Below, one piece after another: positions 1 to 17,599 of a stretch of DNA of 64,000 nt; position 1 is the stretch's first letter; each line of letters opens with the position of its first letter. The notes beneath the pieces are model-generated. The model saw only the letters and a program-made list of their open reading frames with translations, did no database searches and was not told where the DNA came from. The stretch is from Trichinella spiralis. Lineage: Eukaryota; Nematoda; Enoplea; Trichinellida; Trichinellidae. The stretch spans positions 13,089,595-13,153,594 of the forward strand of contig CM012954.1 in NCBI GenBank assembly GCA_000181795.3. Direction: 5' to 3'. The translations under genes and the position numbers were made by a program.

Positions 1-1558
1 TTGAAACAGAAGAATTGTTACATCAAGATATGAATTTTGATCAGTTAACAGAGGTATGTTATTAAAACATTTATCTAAAATTTGCACTACATATATTATA
101 AATGTATTGAATATGAGATATTGTTCATTTATATATTGTACGTTGCCTAGTTTTTTGTCATCAATTGCAGTTAAGTTAATAATCTAAAAATTTGGAAAAT
201 TTCAGGAAACTAGGGAGTTGGTTTTAGAACTGTTAGATGGTTGCGTTAGTAAAGACGAAACAAAAAGATTTGTATATTTCTTTTCTTCATATTTTTATTT
301 TAATAACTGCAATAATGAATTTTGTCCATTTCAGGAAGCATTGCGGATGATTCAAACGCATGTTGGTCTACAACCTGCGTTGTCATTTTTTGTCATCTTC
401 TATTTGGAAGGGGTTTGCTTTTTGGTTTTTTTAGAAATTGCAGATTATTGTTGATTTACGTCGTTTTTTAAAGATAAATTGCAATCTTCTGTGCAAGGAT
501 TTAAGGCACATTACCTGCATGTTGCAAATGCTGAACGCATTGTTGTTAAACCCTGCAATTCGTCTGTGGAAATATGTAAGTATTGAAAAAAGAACTGGCA
601 AAAATTTGTCTATCTTCTGTTTGATCATTGCAAATAATTGTAATTTCATTTGAAACTTAATTAATTAAATGGAAAGTAGTTTTGTTATTATTTTTAAATA
701 GTGAAAATTTGTTAATGCGAATTAATTTTAGTTTCAGAATTCTCGAAGCAAATTTCTGTAGGTGAATTTTTGGATTAGTGATTTCTAAAATACAGTTAGT
801 TTATTAATTCGTATTCGTATATTTGGATTGTTCATTGTTTACTTTTAATTTATTGTTTTCAATAGACTCCAAAATTATTGCCAAGTTTGCTTTCTTGTGC
901 AGTTAATATGATTTTCGATGTGAAATGTGGCGATGATCGAGCCTGGCTTGTCAGAGAGCGTGCTGCAGACATTCTTGGCGATTTATTAAAGTGAGTAGAG
1001 GATTCTACCGAATTTTTTTTTTGCAGTAGCAAAATTTATTTTTTATTTTAGCTACTTCGAAAGGATGGCAGTTGACGATGGTGAAGACGAATTGAAAATA
1101 AAATTTATTCGTCATTTGACAACAATATGGAACGATGAACAGACAACAATACCATCTGCTTACGGTGTCTTGTGCATATTGAGAAAATTGGGAAATTTGG
1201 TTCTGCTATAAATTGAGTTGTTTGATTGTCTTTAGTTATCATTAATTATTGTTTTGTTTAAGGTTATTACAAGTACTGTTATTCCGAATTTAAGAAAATT
1301 TGATTTGAAATTGAGCCATCTGTTACAACATGGTAACGAAGATGAACAGTATCAAGTGAACTTTGTCCGCAAATTTATAAAGGTATGTTTTAATTTTTCC
1401 CATAATTATACGTAATTTAAAGTTTTGTATATTTTTTTCACCGTTTTTAGGATATGCTGAAAAATTATGTGCAATCGGCCCTGCTGACAGATGACGATAA
1501 ACGAAACTTGGAAAAGCATTTTAAGCACTATTTGGACAGTGCACAGTTGAAAGTATAA
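1..1558 (+). CDS. TAF6: TAF6, TFIID subunit 6 (3' part, 5'-truncated by window edge)
   Basis: Eight exons can be read: 3-53, 206-271, 335-412, 474-575, 866-990, 1052-1199, 1263-1382 and 1451-1558, all with GT...AG introns and continuous phase. The product is the C-terminal HEAT-repeat half of TAF6, a core subunit of the general transcription factor TFIID (and of SAGA-type complexes in some animals). Recognisable stretches are NPAIRLWKY followed by PKLLPSLLSC, and RERAADILGDLL, matching the family's 'NP-L-LEKYLHELIPAVMTC' and 'LRD-AA-LLA-IC' blocks. The histone-fold N-terminus lies upstream of the window. The protein ends DSAQLKV-stop. The family match comes from memory of TAF6 sequences; the alternatives I considered (other HEAT proteins) fit worse. 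Confidence 0.8.
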
Positions 1559-2415
1559 TATCCATGAATTCAGTTAGTCACTTTTTCTTACTGATGATCT
1601 CTAAGACAATATTAATTTAACAGCGTAATGAACGAACCTTTTTTTTAAATTGATTTTGCTTGGTAGATTTTTATGCAATTTTTCATTGTCGCTGGGCTTT
1701 TTTTCTTATTTAGTAAAATAAAAATTGTAGTATGTTTATATTTTTTGAGTTATTTTATTTTATTACAACTTTAAGCTGAATGAATAATTAATAATTTTAC
1801 TTGTATAATTTACGATTTACAGTAAGTACGTTTGTTGAATAATTGTTGTGTATTGCTCATTTATAAGGAAAAACGTGAATAGTTGATGCAAATTTGCCGA
1901 GTTGAGTGGAAAGATAAAATAAAGTAACAAAATTAGAGCATCGACGGCTATTTAATTGCCTGAATGAAATTTGTCCAGCTACAGTACCGAATTTTCGTTA
2001 TTATCAAAACGTTAAGCATTATTTTAATTGCATATAACTTAGAATAAATTTTTAATATGAATATAATGTTATTTTTTGGTTAATTATAATTTAATATTAA
2101 TTTAATGCGACGTGAGTAATTGAAAATTATAATTTTATGCATACAAGAACTTGATTATCATTTACGTATATTACCGTAACTTGTGTTTTGTGAACTCGAA
2201 GCCTTGTTGAATCATATTGTAGTTCGGAATATTTCTGATCAGAAATGAAATATTACCGCAGTGTTAACTGAAACAGAACGAAATTCCCTGGCATCGCACA
2301 CTTGTTTTCACTGCTTTTATCATGCATAATATGCTTCATTTATAATTTACGGCCGTTCTAGTTAGAGGAAAGATACAACTGATGGAAATTTTTATTGTTA
2401 AATAATTCTACTTCA
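1559..2415. other. Intergenic: TAF6 3' UTR and RSBN1 upstream region
   Basis: AT-rich, with no ORF of interest. An AATAAA polyadenylation signal is seen at about 1717, 159 nt after the TAF6 stop. In the reading frame of the next gene a TGA occurs at 2380, which limits its start to ATG 2416 unless an upstream exon exists. Confidence 0.6.
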
Positions 2416-5084
2416 ATGGATTCAAAATTGAAAAAAATTGGCAATCCGAAAACTGATGAAGTGAAGCCAGAGAGCTCAGTGCCGTCTGCAAGCGCAACTG
2501 TACCGGTGTTTGATTTCACTGATCGTTCCATGTATGGAGTTGATGCAGACGAAGAGAAATATTCCAGAAGTGTTCATTTTGGGAACGACTTCGACTCACG
2601 ACTCATCCCCGGCGTCAGTGTTGCTGACTTTGTCGTCCATCCGTCGAATTCTGAAATATTCACCACTTCTGGCAATGGGAAACAGTTTCGGCCGGGAAAT
2701 ATGGCGTTGAATACAAAGCATTTGTCCTACGTTGCCAGGGATATTAAGCTGGCTTTGGCGGGTGTGAAGAGGCAGTTGAAACCTGAAGCCGTTGAAAATG
2801 ACATGCTCTCTTCGGATTCGGACGACGATGCTTTTGTGAAAAGCTGTAATGCAAAGTCGACCAAGCGGCACGGTGACAGTGAATTCGAAAATTACATTTC
2901 TGTACGGGAAGATCCGAACGGCGGTGCTTCGGTGCTTGTTTCGGATTATGATCAATTGCGAGCTTTTTCTGGAGAAGACATGGCACATTTTGCGAAATGG
3001 TTCTTGAAACGTGTCTATGAAGAGGTGGACGGAGTGGCCGTTCACGTCATGGGAATCATTCACAACGGTGCCAGTTTTCTGCCAGAAATACTGCAATATT
3101 TTGAAGAGACTTGGCCGGATATGCCCGTCAAAGTGGGATCTCTCACGAATCGCCAAAGCGTGGAGACGATGTCTGTGCGAGAATATGCCGAAAATGTGTA
3201 TCAATCGTATTCTTGTGGAACTTTTCGCTTTGGGCCATTGATGTCGGTCACGTTGGTCGACACCAAAAGAGAAGAAGCTGGAGGCTATGCAGCAGAATTT
3301 CTCGATCTACTCGAAAGGTGATTATACTGAAATTTAATTTTCTTTTTATTTAAAATATTGCTTTATATTAAAGAAAAGTACAATTGCATTATTAATTTTA
3401 TTATTGGTGCCGGTGTTGTTGTTGCTGTTGTTTTTCATCCATAATTTTCTAGCTATAATTAGCTATTATCTATAATTAGTTGAAAATATATTAGATTCAT
3501 CTGACGCAGTTTATATGGTTCACTGAGTTCAATATAGTAATTATTCATTAATTAAGAAAAGAACACTGTAGAGTAGTAGTGACGTTGTTCCTGACATTGT
3601 TTTGTTAATTTAAATAATGTAATATGTTAGTTTAGTGTCAGGTGTAATTTTGTTTAATGCTTTTTTGCTGTTGCATAGGTCACCGTTTTTGAAGCCCGTT
3701 TTACCATGGGGAAGCATGTCGATTTTGTCAGACATGCCGCGCCGGTGTAGTGAAGACGGCCCAATCATGTGGATCCGACCAGGCGAACAAATCGTTCCCA
3801 CAAATGCAGCAGTGCGTGATCGCATGTGGAAAAAGTTAGTGTTACAAAAGCTTTTATTCAATTAAAATAAAATGTAAATAAATAAGACGTATTGAATGCA
3901 GATCTGCCAGTGAGTTGAATAGGCTGGCATACAGTGTGCCGATGCGAAATGGGGATCGACGGGAAGTTCTTTTTGAAGATCGAACACCTTCTCATGCTGA
4001 TCATGTAGATGGAGGTGGAGTGCAGAAGAAAACTACAGCAGCGGTGGCTGTACTTAAAGCTGTGAAAGACACAAAGCAAAAAAAGTAAATAAACAGCATA
4101 ATAATAATAATAATAATAATAATGATAAGTTTTAAATTTCTCTTAGGTGTGCATTTTTATTTCAAACATTCATTCAATTTTCAAATTTTCTTTTCATTGA
4201 ACAGAAAGAAAGCTTCCGAATTGTTGACATCAGCGATAGCTCGTTAAAATTAATTTTTCATTTTGTTTATTTTATCATTTCACGTAGAAAGTCTAATTAA
4301 TCTCAGTGTTAAAATGGAATTTATTTGTGTAAATAATATTTTAAAGAGGTAAATTGTCGTGAGATTTTATTCTATCTTACTGTAGATATATACGGCGATA
4401 ATATTTGCCGAAGTAGTAATGATAATGATAATGATAATGATAATAGCATTTTATAAGTATAACTTTGACATGGTTTCAGTTTCAAATTTAAATAAATATT
4501 AAATTTGATATTAAGTGATATTTATTAGTTAGTTTTGAGATTTGTTGTTAACTAATTGGAAATGGTGAAATTTTATTTCGAATGAAATATAAATGTAGCT
4601 AATGGCAATGGTACTAGGTATGAAATATTTTAAGTAGATACAATTTTTGCAAAGATTTTGCCAAATACACACATATAATTAAATAAATATATAATTATTT
4701 TTTTAATTTAATGTTATTGTTAATTTAAATGTTTATATTGTTTATTTTTGAAATTGATTGCAGTTCATTCTATTATATATTTTTAGAAATGAAAAAAATG
4801 AATTAGTGAAAGAAGCAATTTGTTTTCATGCTGCTGATTTTGATCGCGTTGTGGATGTTTTGCGACTAGATCTGTTCGAACCTCCGACGACTCAGTGCAG
4901 TCAATGGGTCGATTGGGCAAAGTTGAATCAATTTAGACAATGTGGAATTCGATTTGCGACCATCAAATTATACGATAATGATATATACTTTTTGCCTAGA
5001 GATGTTATTCACCAATTTCGAACAATAACTGCCACTGCTAGCATTGCATGGCATGTTCGTTTGAAAGCTTACTACGATGACTAA
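2416..5084 (+). CDS. RSBN1: RSBN1/DPY-21-type JmjC histone H4K20 demethylase
   Basis: Four exons (2416-3317, 3679-3834, 3902-4084, 4787-5084) encode 512 aa. The family (mammalian RSBN1/RSBN1L, C. elegans DPY-21) is a nuclear Fe(II)/2-oxoglutarate JmjC demethylase that converts H4K20me2 to me1, used in worm dosage compensation. Diagnostic blocks are [47 protein letters not shown] and [15 protein letters not shown]. The metal-binding HxD is the HAD in SHADHV, and the distal His is in VIHQF. ATG 2416 is the first in-frame ATG after a stop at 2380. The first ~170 residues are acidic/Ser-rich and poorly conserved. The protein is far shorter than DPY-21 and carries little beyond the catalytic core. 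An alternative 3' exon may exist in the last intron (see 4205). Confidence 0.9.
4099..4446. repeat. Short simple repeats in the RSBN1-like last intron
   Basis: An (AAT)n run lies at about 4099-4124 and an (ATAATG)n run at about 4417-4446. Both lie inside the intron and do not touch splice sites. Confidence 0.8.
4205..4247 (+). other. Candidate alternative terminal exon of the RSBN1-like gene
   Basis: Inside the 702-nt last intron a pyrimidine-rich stretch ends in CAG at 4202-4204. If spliced to exon 3, the next codons stay in frame ([13 protein letters not shown]) and stop at 4245-4247. That isoform would lack the distal JmjC His and be inactive. Only sequence signals support it; it may equally be a chance acceptor. 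Confidence 0.25.
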
Positions 5085-6855
5085 CTTACCAGTTAGTTCA
5101 TTGAACAGTTCTCAGTTTGCATTCTTGAACACATTTGCAATGTCATCATTCTGTTTTCATTGTCAAGCTCAACAACTTCACTGATTCCTCACTGTGTATA
5201 TGATCTCGTTTCATATGCTACAAAGCTGCTGTTGAACAAAACGAATTGTCGTCTATCATTGCCAGTTTAGGAGGAAAAGTATATGCAAGATGTTTTATAA
5301 AATTATTTTATCCTCTTTATGGAAATTTTTCTTTTGGTAAGCAGTTGCTTTTTGAAAGAAGAAAACTAGAATTAAGTTGAATGAGAAAGATTTTATGTTT
5401 TAAGATTTTTGGTTTAAAAATGAATTTCATGCAGTTTATTTACATTATTTTTATGTGGTTATTCATGAAATGGCAAAATGCTGCAGTGCATACAATAAAA
5501 CCAATTTTTTAATGCATTCCACTTTTATGCATTTATATTTTGCAGCCTGTTAGAAGAAATTTGCAGTAAATAAAGAGTTTTATAACTGTGAATAATATTT
5601 GTTTTTTTTAAACATTTTAACGGAAATTTTCACGATTTTTTTGATAGTGAAATTTCGCAAAGAATGCCTGTTGCATAATGAAGGCAAAAGAGATTGAAAA
5701 GCAGAACGAAGAAAGTTTCTGGTAACAATTTTATTCATTTATTATTTTTTTTTCTTGTTCAAGTCAACGATATTAATGACGATGATCACATCTTACTTGG
5801 TAGATTTATAAAACTCCTTTGTTTATTAAATAATGCGCACACCGAATTTTCATGTACATAAATTTTGGCACTACACTACAGGACACTGCGACACTGCATT
5901 TTCTTTGAAAAAGATTCAAATTTTTTAAACAAGTATCAAATTTGATGAAAAAAGGTGTTATTTATACGATAATAGGATGTAAGCAACGTAAAAATTAAAT
6001 AAATAATGCTGACAAATAAACTACATAAATTATCAAGTGATCACTGAATAAATAAATAAATAAATGCATAAGTTTTTTTCTATACTAAATTATAAGCTGA
6101 AATTTAAAAATAAAAATTCACTTTCTAATAAAAATAAGGAGTAATTTAAATTATACCTGCATTTTAAATACAGTACACCATTTATGTACAGGCTTTATAG
6201 CTGGCTTTTAAAAGCAGTTTTTTGAACTGGCTCTCTGTTGATAATTGAGATTTTGGTAAGAGCATACTTCTCTTATAAATAAAAAAAATATATTATCAAC
6301 ATATATTTTCATTCTGAAGATTTCTAAATTGTATGAAATTTGTCTTTAATTTAAAATTAATGTTATTCATCATAAATGCACAAAACAATTTAATATATTT
6401 GTTCGATACTGCCAGTGTTTATGTATGCAGTATGTGGAATTTATCATTGCTAATCACAGAATTTGAAAGCATATTCTGAATGTATTCTTGGCTGTTGTTT
6501 TTTTTCACTTTACATTTGAAAATTATAGAATAGTATTTATGAATTGTTATGAGCCTGTTTTTATTGAATAATAATTGTCAACTTGAGAAAGTTCATTTTT
6601 CTAGCGTATAGTTATCAGTGCTAAATATAAATAACTTTTCAGTCTGATTTGATAAGCAAGATGAGAACATATGAAAATACATTTTATTTTAAGACCTAAG
6701 TAAAATTTGCAGTATAATTGCTGTTTATAAGAAACACTATGCTAATTTGCAATAGAGTTTCAATATTTTTAAAAATGTTTCGTTGATCAGTAAATGAAAT
6801 CATCATATGATGAAGAAGGGAAAAGTAGTGAGTGAATGTTAATTTTTAAGCAAAC
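5085..6855. other. Intergenic between RSBN1-like gene and PRPF6
   Basis: 1.77 kb of AT-rich DNA. Possible polyadenylation signals (AATAAA) occur near 5490 and 5569, consistent with a 3' UTR of about 0.5 kb. An (AAAT)n run is at about 6045-6065. A pyrimidine-rich acceptor-like AG ends at 6850, five bases before the PRPF6 ATG. No further gene seen. Confidence 0.6.
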
Positions 6856-12477
<5,622 letters not shown>

Positions 12478-13749
12478 TGCATATTTATGCTTGTTTATTG
12501 AAATTTGCAAAAATATTCGAAATTTATGTTGTAAAATTACAGCAAAACAATATGATTAGTTTTCTATTTTACATATCTATGTAAATTCACTATTATATTA
12601 TATATATATATATATAAAGTTATATATAATATAAATAATGTATCTGTGATTATGCAACATAAGAAGAGTAATGTTGTGTATTATTGGAGGTAATGTATTG
12701 AAATAAAGATTTAAATATAATTTTGCTTTTAAAATTGAAGGTATCAACTTTTAATTGCAAAATTCAGTTTATATATTGCTACGTTATAATATTATCATAT
12801 TCTAAAAAATGCCTTATGCTTTCAATTGAGAAGGTTTCTTCAATTCTTTCTATTTTTCAAATATATTATATTATATTATATTATGTATAGTAAATATTGT
12901 AAAAACCAACAGAAATCATTCAGCATGAAAGCATTCTGTCACTTTAAAACTGAAAAATAACCTTATAGCCAATAGTGGTAACGTCATACCTGAAAATCTT
13001 TTCTGATACAGAATTCACTTTTGTTTGTTTACCTAAAGGAATGTGCACGAAGGGAACTGAAATTAAAAATATCAGATATCAACTAACATATTTATTACAA
13101 AGTAACAAAATTAGACAAATTAAAAAATCCAACAAATTTGTGGCTGTGTTGCAGTACAGCTTTATAGATCCATTCAGATGAAGGAAATTAAAATTTACAC
13201 GACCGTGTAAATTTATTTTTTTTCAGTTAGCGCCTGTCATTTGTCGATACTTATTCGAAATCAGTAATACGAAGGTGAGTATAATTTGTATGAACTGTAT
13301 GTATAATCTTAACAGAGAAAAATACTTTGCAGTTATAAAGATTATGCAATTCCTGAATACTATGCACCATTGGATTGCTGAAAAAAGCAAAGTAAATGAA
13401 GTTATATATGTATGTATGTATATATTAAAAAGTTCAAATTTCCAATGTGCTGTACTTGCAAAGAAAACAAACTTTTCAATCTCGCATAAAATTTTGCATA
13501 AAGTTTATCATTAACAGGTGCGACCGCTGCTTTTCACTGTGTAGATCAAACATAACAGCATTTTTGCGAACTTTAATATACCATTATGGTGAATGTTTGC
13601 TGTTTGCGGTTTGAAGTTGAATGTTTAAGTGAAGTTACTTTCCATAGTTTTATATTCATATAACTTTAGAAAACTCAAAATTCGATGAATTTTTGAGATG
13701 AGCATGTCAGTATCTGATTGTATAACTCTAACTTAAGTCTTCAAGCGCC
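12478..13749. other. PRPF6 3' flank; no gene seen
   Basis: AATAAA near 12702, about 225 nt after the stop, is the likely polyadenylation signal. TA-rich runs occur at about 12596-12640 and 12868-12890. Short ORFs here (for example at 12975 and 13275) have no recognisable content or splice support. Confidence 0.55.
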
Positions 13750-14300
13750 ATGCTAGCTCAGTGCCACGCCATTCGAAAATATGAGCATTTATACGTCAGC
13801 AAACTAAGTTTATAATAATTTGATGTTACACTATGCCGACGGCAATCTGCTGAAAGCACTTTGAGCCATTCAAATTTAGGAACAGTTTCCTATGTACAAA
13901 GCTCTGTTTGAGTACGCTTATTATGTTAATATTTGCTAATGAAAAATGCTCTCTCTACTGCACTATGTAATTTGCTCAATACTTATAATTCGCTTATATA
14001 AATGCGTTGTAAATGTTATGCGGCTAATACGTTATATCGCAAACTTCTGGAAAACTGTACCGCCATATGACTGCTTCATGCCAACGTGCCTGTTGTGAGG
14101 TATGAATTTTTACATTTTTGTTTTTTCGGTTTCTTTTTTTCTTAGCATTCACTCCATAAACCATTTTCCCTTTTCCACTCTCCGCTTTTTTATCTTCGAG
14201 ACGTAGTGACGTTCAGCACAGAAACGACAGTTTATTAAAGTAGAAGGTAACAAATTGTGATTACTTCAAGTGGTTGTCATTAGAACAGTGGTAACTTCAA
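13750..14300 (+). repeat. Dispersed repeat, copy 1 (direct partner near 22.3-22.95 kb)
   Basis: The stretch with TGCCGACGGCAATCT (13832 on), the following CATTCAAAT, and later the GGTATGAA(T/G)TTTTACAT block (14098 on) recur in the same order and strand at about 22390 and 22667. The copies are diverged, with indels. No coding frame is shared. Confidence 0.7.
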
Positions 14301-15150
14301 AAACGCTTTCATTGTTGATGACCCATCTGATTTGTTCATTTTCAAACTATTAAACTTTTCTTACAACAGAGCCCAGACGAAAGCTTTAACAGTATTTATT
14401 ATATTATTACCTGCATTGCATTGCGTTCTTGAAATTTGGAATTTACATGCCTGAAAATCTTTATTTCGTGAAATTTTATGCTGAATTTTGAATTTTTCAT
14501 TGAACAAGTTTTCTCCTTTATCTTCATTGACATTATCACACACTGTCTGTTGAAAGGCTATAAGAAGTACCGCATTCTTATGTAAACGTGAGGTTTCATA
14601 TTTTCTTCTTTCATTATCATTATGATCACAATACAAGTTATACTTTTTTGGTAATATCTCGAGAAATGCGCAATGAAGAAGAGCATAGATAAATTTGTAT
14701 AAATTCTGAACATTTTCCTGACCCATTTAAACAGATATTAGTAATTTTCAGTTAAAAATATATTTCTCTAAAATTTCGAAATTTTTTGGGCTATGGACTA
14801 GGTTGGTTTGAGAAAAACGGCCGAAAATTTATTTTTAGAATTTGAACTTTCTATTGATTGGTAGGCATTAGAGGTGGAGAATGCAAGTGCTATGCAGGGT
14901 ATCATCATAAACAGTTTACTAGATGGGGAATAAGTGGCCTCTAAATTTGGTACAGTGCCTACAGTAATACATAGAAGAATTGAACATCTGCAAATCTCTT
15001 ACTGCGGACCATAAGCTTCCAATTAATGCACATAAAACACTTATCACCTCGATTGCATTCGTTTTTCATTAATGTATCTTCTGTTTGCAATATACTGAAG
15101 TGAATTTCTAAACATATTTATATTTATATATATATATATATAAACAACAT
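14300..15150 (+). repeat. Isolated copy of part of the 1.25-kb repeat unit
   Basis: From about 14720 to 15115 this is almost base-for-base the same as about 18385-18780: shared blocks include AAATTTGGTACAGTGCCTAC and CTTACTGCGGACCATAAGCT. Similarity falls off abruptly after TCTAAACATATT (about 15119), followed here by a (TA)n run. It lies about 3.7 kb upstream of its nearest relative, which itself belongs to the tandem array. Confidence 0.8.
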
Positions 15151-16380
15151 TTTTATATACTTGCTGTTTAGTTTTATTTTTTTTTCTTTTCTACCACTGT
15201 TTGTAAAACATTGCGCTTTTTGCTACCTTTCATAGTAATTTTTTCGATTTTTGTGAATTCTGAAAGTATTTTTATCTGTAATGACATTTAGCAAGCAATC
15301 GACTTTTTGCTAGTTCTTTTTTGCATTCATATAAATGGAAAGTAAGAAATTAATCCATGACGTAAAAGTAAAACCTGTAGCGCACTTTTCCACATATAAT
15401 GGACGATTTTTCAATTTTGAACCGTTTCCAAATCAAAGTGCTAACTTTGAAAGTACTTTCACAGTAGATGAAACATCTGATATATTCATTTTGAAAATAT
15501 TAAACTTTTTTTACAACAAACTCTAAATGAAAAAAGAATACAAATTGAAATTTTATATGTGAAATAATGTGTAATGAACGCTTGATGTCTAGGTTATTTA
15601 TTTGAGTTCATGTTAACGGATGTATATATGATTTCAGTCAAAACTAATCTGCATATTAATACTAACGGACATGTGTATAATTCATAATGTAAATAAAGAC
15701 GTAACACTTTTGCCATTTAATAATGTCGCTTGCTGCGCTTATGCTACTGCGCTTAATCACGGGCGGAAAATTAGGTTCTTCCACTGCAGGCAAAGGAGCA
15801 AATAAGGAAATAGCGAGCAATCTGAATTTCTCATCAACTGTTAAATAAATATTCAATTTTACACATTTGAATTCATAAATTATAGAATCTTAAATTACAT
15901 TTTTGTAGATGGTTCAAGTCTAATTTTTAAATGAAACGATTATTTGAGATGACGTAGAATTTATTTTTAGCATAAACTGCAGGCTCTTTTTGAAATGCAT
16001 ATGTAGAAAAGTGTATTGTGCATTTTTCGCGATTCTGACTCTAGAAAGTTTAATCATGAACGGTATTCTAAAGTGAACAGATACAGCAATCAAAAGCTTA
16101 TCCTCTATAGCACTCACAAATGCAATGCAAAAAACATTAAAAGAACACTTGAATTCATCCAAAATTGCTGCTGACGCAAGGACTGTCCGGAGGACGTTAT
16201 TGACTTTATTGAGGAAACGTGTTGCGAGCTTTAGCAAACATTTCCAACTTTAATCATTCAAACTGTAGTGTTTCTAAATATCAGATGCTTCAATCTGTAA
16301 AATGAATTTTGAAAAGTTCCATAATTTTGCTGTATTATGAAGAATGCTGCCACAACATTTTCGATCATTGAGAAAACCCG
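15151..16380. other. No gene recognised
   Basis: AT-rich. A block around 15465-15530 resembles 14320-14375 (a shared CATCTGAT..TTCATTTT..AATATTAAACTTTT pattern), so at least one more decayed repeat copy is present. Short ORFs (15335 +, 15920 -) show no known motif. Confidence 0.4.
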
Positions 16381-16660
16381 CAGAAATTGACAATATTGAT
16401 AGGTTAAAGACCGCCTGATTAATAAACGCAGAGAATGAGTGAAGGAAAAGAATTCAATTTCTAATCATCATCATATCCTCCATTCTGGTACTTCTCTTTC
16501 CTTCTGTTTCATCTTCTTTTATTTCCAATCATTCCTGATAGACGATGTAAATTACCATCTTTTTGAGGGCTCCAAGAAGAACAGCAACTGATCTCATCTG
16601 TTGAAAATTCTCATCCACGATTTTTGCTGAACTTAGAGCGCACAGAAACGGTGGTTTGGG
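16381..16660 (+). repeat. Dispersed repeat, partner at 23.69-23.93 kb and inverted partners at 32.7-33.6 kb
   Basis: The series AATATTGA(T/C)AGGTTAA...CGCCTGATTA, followed by a C+T-rich stretch (16480-16530) and TGATGTAAATT-like sequence, recurs at 23687-23850. Its reverse complement occurs near 32.7-32.9 kb. Confidence 0.6.
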
Positions 16661-17599
16661 AGCAATCTATACCATTCATAAATGGTATCGACTGGAAACA
16701 CTTCCTCGTCGACGTCATCAATGTCACTAATTCTTAGCAGCTTTTGAGGCTTCATCCATTTTTTCTGAAATACCAAAGTAGCCAAACACTCTTTAATTAA
16801 TTGTTTTGAAAAGCGCGTAGGCAGCTGCCGCTGTGTTCCAGCGTTCTTCAGAATTAATTATCTTATCTTCGAGTTGTAAGTCTGCTTATGCGGACAGTTC
16901 TTTATTTAACAAGCTTAGGAAATATCACAGTAGATCAACAGAACCCAAAGTTTCGCTACTATCCGTAAAAGATTTGAATTCTAATAGTCCTTTTGTAGAC
17001 TTATTCTAGAACCGTTCGATGATTGATCAATGTCCTTTCCAATTGGAAACTGCACGATAAACCGTAGAATGTCTTTCTGATTTCATTTGTTTCCTGATTT
17101 TTTATTATAATTCAACCCATCACACAATATCAACAAAAATAAATTTGTACTACATGAAAAAGAAGATATCTGATCCATTACGCTGCACATTTACTGATAA
17201 ACATCAATGAATAAGAGTGCGGCAAAAAGGCCCAACGTAGGCATCCCTGTATCGGTGAAATAAATAGCTTCCAAAGGTCGAAGATTGTCTATATCAATTT
17301 ACAAAACATTTTTTACATTTTTTAGTTTTAGACAATGCATTTTTCCTCATATTCTTAAATTCTCCTCTTTTTTCTATCTAACACAAACAAAAGTTGTTCC
17401 AAAACAAATTGCATTTTGAATACTACACTGAAAGTGGCAGGTTTTTATTAATTTATGTTTATATATGTTCCAACTTCGAACTGTTTCGATTTTCCAAAGT
17501 TATTAGTGTCACATATTCATTACTACCTGATTGTCACTACATATGCATTGCAAGTCTTTACGTTATTCAGAAAACAAACTTCCTAGAATAGAACCACGA
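16661..17599. other. No gene recognised
   Basis: AT-rich. No ORF with a recognisable domain, no RNA gene, and no clear repeat partner noted. Confidence 0.4.

Noticed and set aside
2596-3204. 202-aa minus-strand open frame
   Set aside because: Antisense to the large first exon of the RSBN1-like gene; no motif or splice support.
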